The position numbers and the translations under genes are program-made. A stretch of DNA of 9,274 bases from positions 1 to 9,274 of the forward strand of contig JBGOUJ010000294.1 of assembly GCA_041477005.1 (NCBI GenBank). Direction: 5' to 3'. The notes under the pieces were generated by a model. It was not told where the DNA came from. It saw only the letters and a list, made by a program, of their open reading frames with translations, and ran no database searches. Source of the DNA: JBGOUJ01 sp041477005 (GTDB lineage Bacteria; Acidobacteriota; Terriglobia; Bryobacterales; JACQDG01). This document shows, in pieces, positions 8,443 to 9,274 of the stretch; the first letter of the stretch is position 1, and every line of letters starts with the position of its first letter.

Positions 8443-8496
8443 CAGGTTTCAGGTTTCAGGTGTCAGGCGTCAGTGTCAGGCGTCAGTGTCAGGATG
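8443..8496. repeat. CAGGTTT-type 7-bp tandem repeat abutting dnaG
   Basis: On the + strand the units are CAGGTTT (8443-8449), CAGGTTT (8450-8456), CAGGTGT (8457-8463), CAGGCGT (8464-8470), CAGTGT (8471-8476), CAGGCGT (8477-8483), CAGTGT (8484-8489) and CAGGATG (8490-8496). The period is 7 bp with two units of 6. The array begins 5 bp from the dnaG start codon, so it would form most of the dnaG leader. The rest of the recQ-dnaG gap (8497-8624) holds only the possible promoter described separately. Confidence 0.85.
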
Positions 8497-8519
8497 GGCC
8501 GCGGCGCGCCGCACGTCAA
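8491..8519 (-). promoter_or_regulatory. Weak candidate promoter for dnaG
   Basis: On the - strand TTGACG (8514-8519, 5 of 6 matches to the -35 consensus) is followed after exactly 17 bp by CATCCT (8491-8496), a poor -10 match. The spacer is extremely GC-rich. If real, transcription starts inside the 7-bp repeat, about 45-50 bp before the dnaG ATG. Spacing supports the call and -10 quality argues against it. Confidence 0.25.
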
Positions 8520-8624
8520 GGTCATCGCCTCGCTTTCCAGAGATTTTTTTCTCGGCCTGCTTCACGCACTTACACGATGCCGGCGGTGACTTTCCTGTGA
8601 ATGTTCCTTGGAAAAACATTTCGA

Positions 8625-9146
8625 TCAAGAATTGTTTTCCTTGCCCGATTGTAACAGGTCGAGCACGTCGGCGCCGTACTTCTCGATCTTGCGGGGACCG
8701 AGGCCGGGGATGGTGGAGAGGGCGTCCAGGCTGGCGGGGCGAGCGGCGGCGATGGAGCGTAACACCGAGTCGTGAAAGATGACGTAGGGCGGCAACTGGT
8801 CCCGGCGGGCGATGCTCAAGCGCCAGGCGCGGAGCTTTTCGAACACGGCATCCGACTGTGGATGGGGGGCCGGGGATCGGGGGCCGGAGGAAGGCAGTTG
8901 GAGGACGGGCGCCAGGGGCTGGGGCTCGGCGGCAGGCGCCGGTTTCGTGTTTCGGGCCCGGACCCCAGCCGCCGGCGCCGGATCCCCCGTTTGGCCCTTG
9001 GCCCCTGGCGCCGGAGCGGCGGTCCGGCGCCTGGCTCGCGTCTTCTGATCCCTGGCGTCCGGCCGCAGCGCTTGCTCATACCAATCCGGCAGCGGGCCGC
9101 AGATGTCGCACATGCCGCAGATGCGGGAAGGAACCGGCTCGCCGTC
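8625..9146 (-). CDS. recQ: RecQ helicase, C-terminal part (zinc-binding CxxC, linker, HRDC), 5' end broken
   Basis: This is the 3' part of an ATP-dependent DNA helicase gene of the RecQ family, used in recombination and fork repair. From the break, the protein shows DGEPVPSRICGMCDICG, matching the second cysteine pair (CGxCDxC) of the RecQ zinc-binding domain. About 80 Pro/Ala/Arg-rich low-complexity residues follow. An HRDC domain of about 67 residues comes last (from DAVFEKLRAWRLSIA; core PPYVIFHD and IPGLGPRKIEKYG), ending at TGA 8625-8627. The winged-helix (RQC) domain normally between zinc and HRDC domains is absent or replaced by the linker. The open frame continues to an ATG at 9227, but the part beyond 9146 is antisense to helicase motif V, so it is not native RecQ. 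Helicase motifs I-VI are missing on this strand within the window. The gene is co-directional with dnaG. Confidence 0.85.
   Translation of the reverse strand, partial: DGEPVPSRICGMCDICGPLPDWYEQALRPDARDQKTRARRRTAAPAPGAKGQTGDPAPAAGVRARNTKPAPAAEPQPLAPVLQLPSSGPRSPAPHPQSDAVFEKLRAWRLSIARRDQLPPYVIFHDSVLRSIAAARPASLDALSTIPGLGPRKIEKYGADVLDLLQSGKENNS
8865..8892. repeat. GGGGATC-type heptad repeat inside the recQ linker
   Basis: Three exact-period heptads, GGGGGCC (8865-8871), GGGGATC (8872-8878) and GGGGGCC (8879-8885), are followed by a decayed GGAGGAA (8886-8892). They encode part of the linker before the HRDC domain (SSGPRSPAP on the - strand). The block resembles intergenic 7-bp repeats in style but lies inside an open frame, which suggests expansion into a tolerant linker. 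Confidence 0.6.
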
Positions 9147-9147
9147 G

Positions 9148-9274
9148 GTCCTGGTGGGCACCATTGCCTTCGGCATGGGCATCGACAAACCCGACGTCCG
9201 CGCCGTCATCCACCTTTCGCTTCCCAAATCCCTCGAACAGTATTATCAAGAGGCTGGCCGCGCCGGCCGCGACG
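9148..9274 (+). pseudogene. RecQ helicase motif V-VI fragment in inverted orientation, continues beyond window
   Basis: On the + strand the frame starting at 9148 reads VLVGTIAFGMGIDKPDVRAV, the RecQ motif V region, then IHLSLPKSLEQYYQEAGRAG and RD, which is motif VI with the arginine fingers. Both are near-perfect family matches. Nothing helicase-like precedes it: immediately to the left is the zinc-binding part of recQ on the opposite strand. The fragment lacks motifs I-IV and cannot be a working helicase as arranged. It is probably a piece of the same recQ gene, either inverted or wrongly joined. Confidence 0.85.

Noticed and set aside
8600..8620. Possible terminator hairpin after recQ (ATGTTCC / GGAAAAACAT)
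   Set aside because: The pairing needs a 3-nt bulge, the stem is short and AT-rich, and there is no T run in the recQ direction.
6704..8782. 692-codon open frame on the + strand opposite dnaG
   Set aside because: It is a shadow frame in GC-rich DNA; all conserved motifs are on the - strand in dnaG.
9148..9227. N-terminal extension of the - strand recQ frame up to ATG 9227
   Set aside because: These 27 codons are the antisense of helicase motif V and do not resemble RecQ sequence; the frame is open only by chance.
9148..9274. Second, separate recQ gene on the + strand
   Set aside because: No motifs I-IV precede it within the window and the upstream DNA is recQ on the other strand, so an independent complete gene is not possible here.

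Overview
This is a GC-rich (visually about 60-65% G+C) bacterial chromosomal window from a Gram-negative organism with an outer membrane. The lipoprotein plus MacB/LolCDE-type ABC genes, the dnaG-rpoD pair and the repeat-rich intergenic style are compatible with an Acidobacteriota-like genome. That assignment is an inference; no taxonomic marker here was searched.

Left half, + strand (about 210-4671): a probable operon runs lipoprotein (LolA/LolB-like fold) -> FtsX/MacB-type ABC permease -> LolD/MacB-type ABC ATPase -> SIS-domain sugar-phosphate-binding protein (UPF0309 type) -> FkbM-family methyltransferase. The first three genes read as one envelope export or lipoprotein-handling transporter. 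The last two are tightly spaced, but their link to the transporter is unclear.

Right half, - strand (9146 down to 4727): the 3' part of a recQ helicase gene (zinc-binding cysteines, low-complexity linker, HRDC domain) is followed by dnaG (primase) and rpoD (primary sigma factor). The latter two are the core of the bacterial macromolecular synthesis operon, without a visible rpsU. rpoD converges on the methyltransferase gene. rpoD also appears to have its own promoter with a very short leader.

Non-coding DNA is the most unusual part. Almost every gap carries its own short-period degenerate repeat: about 34-35 bp units before the lipoprotein gene; 8-bp TGATTTGT units at four gene ends, where they supply the stop codons; 9-bp units in inverted arms between dnaG and rpoD; 7-bp CAGGTTT units abutting the dnaG start; and 7-bp GGGGATC-like units inside the recQ linker. 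Two copies of the 8-bp family are built as the same composite hairpin, with octamer arms around a GC-rich hairpin core.

At the right edge the recQ gene is broken. Helicase motifs V and VI lie on the + strand from about 9148, while the zinc-binding and HRDC part lies on the - strand up to about 9146. This is either a real internal inversion or a chimeric join in the assembly.
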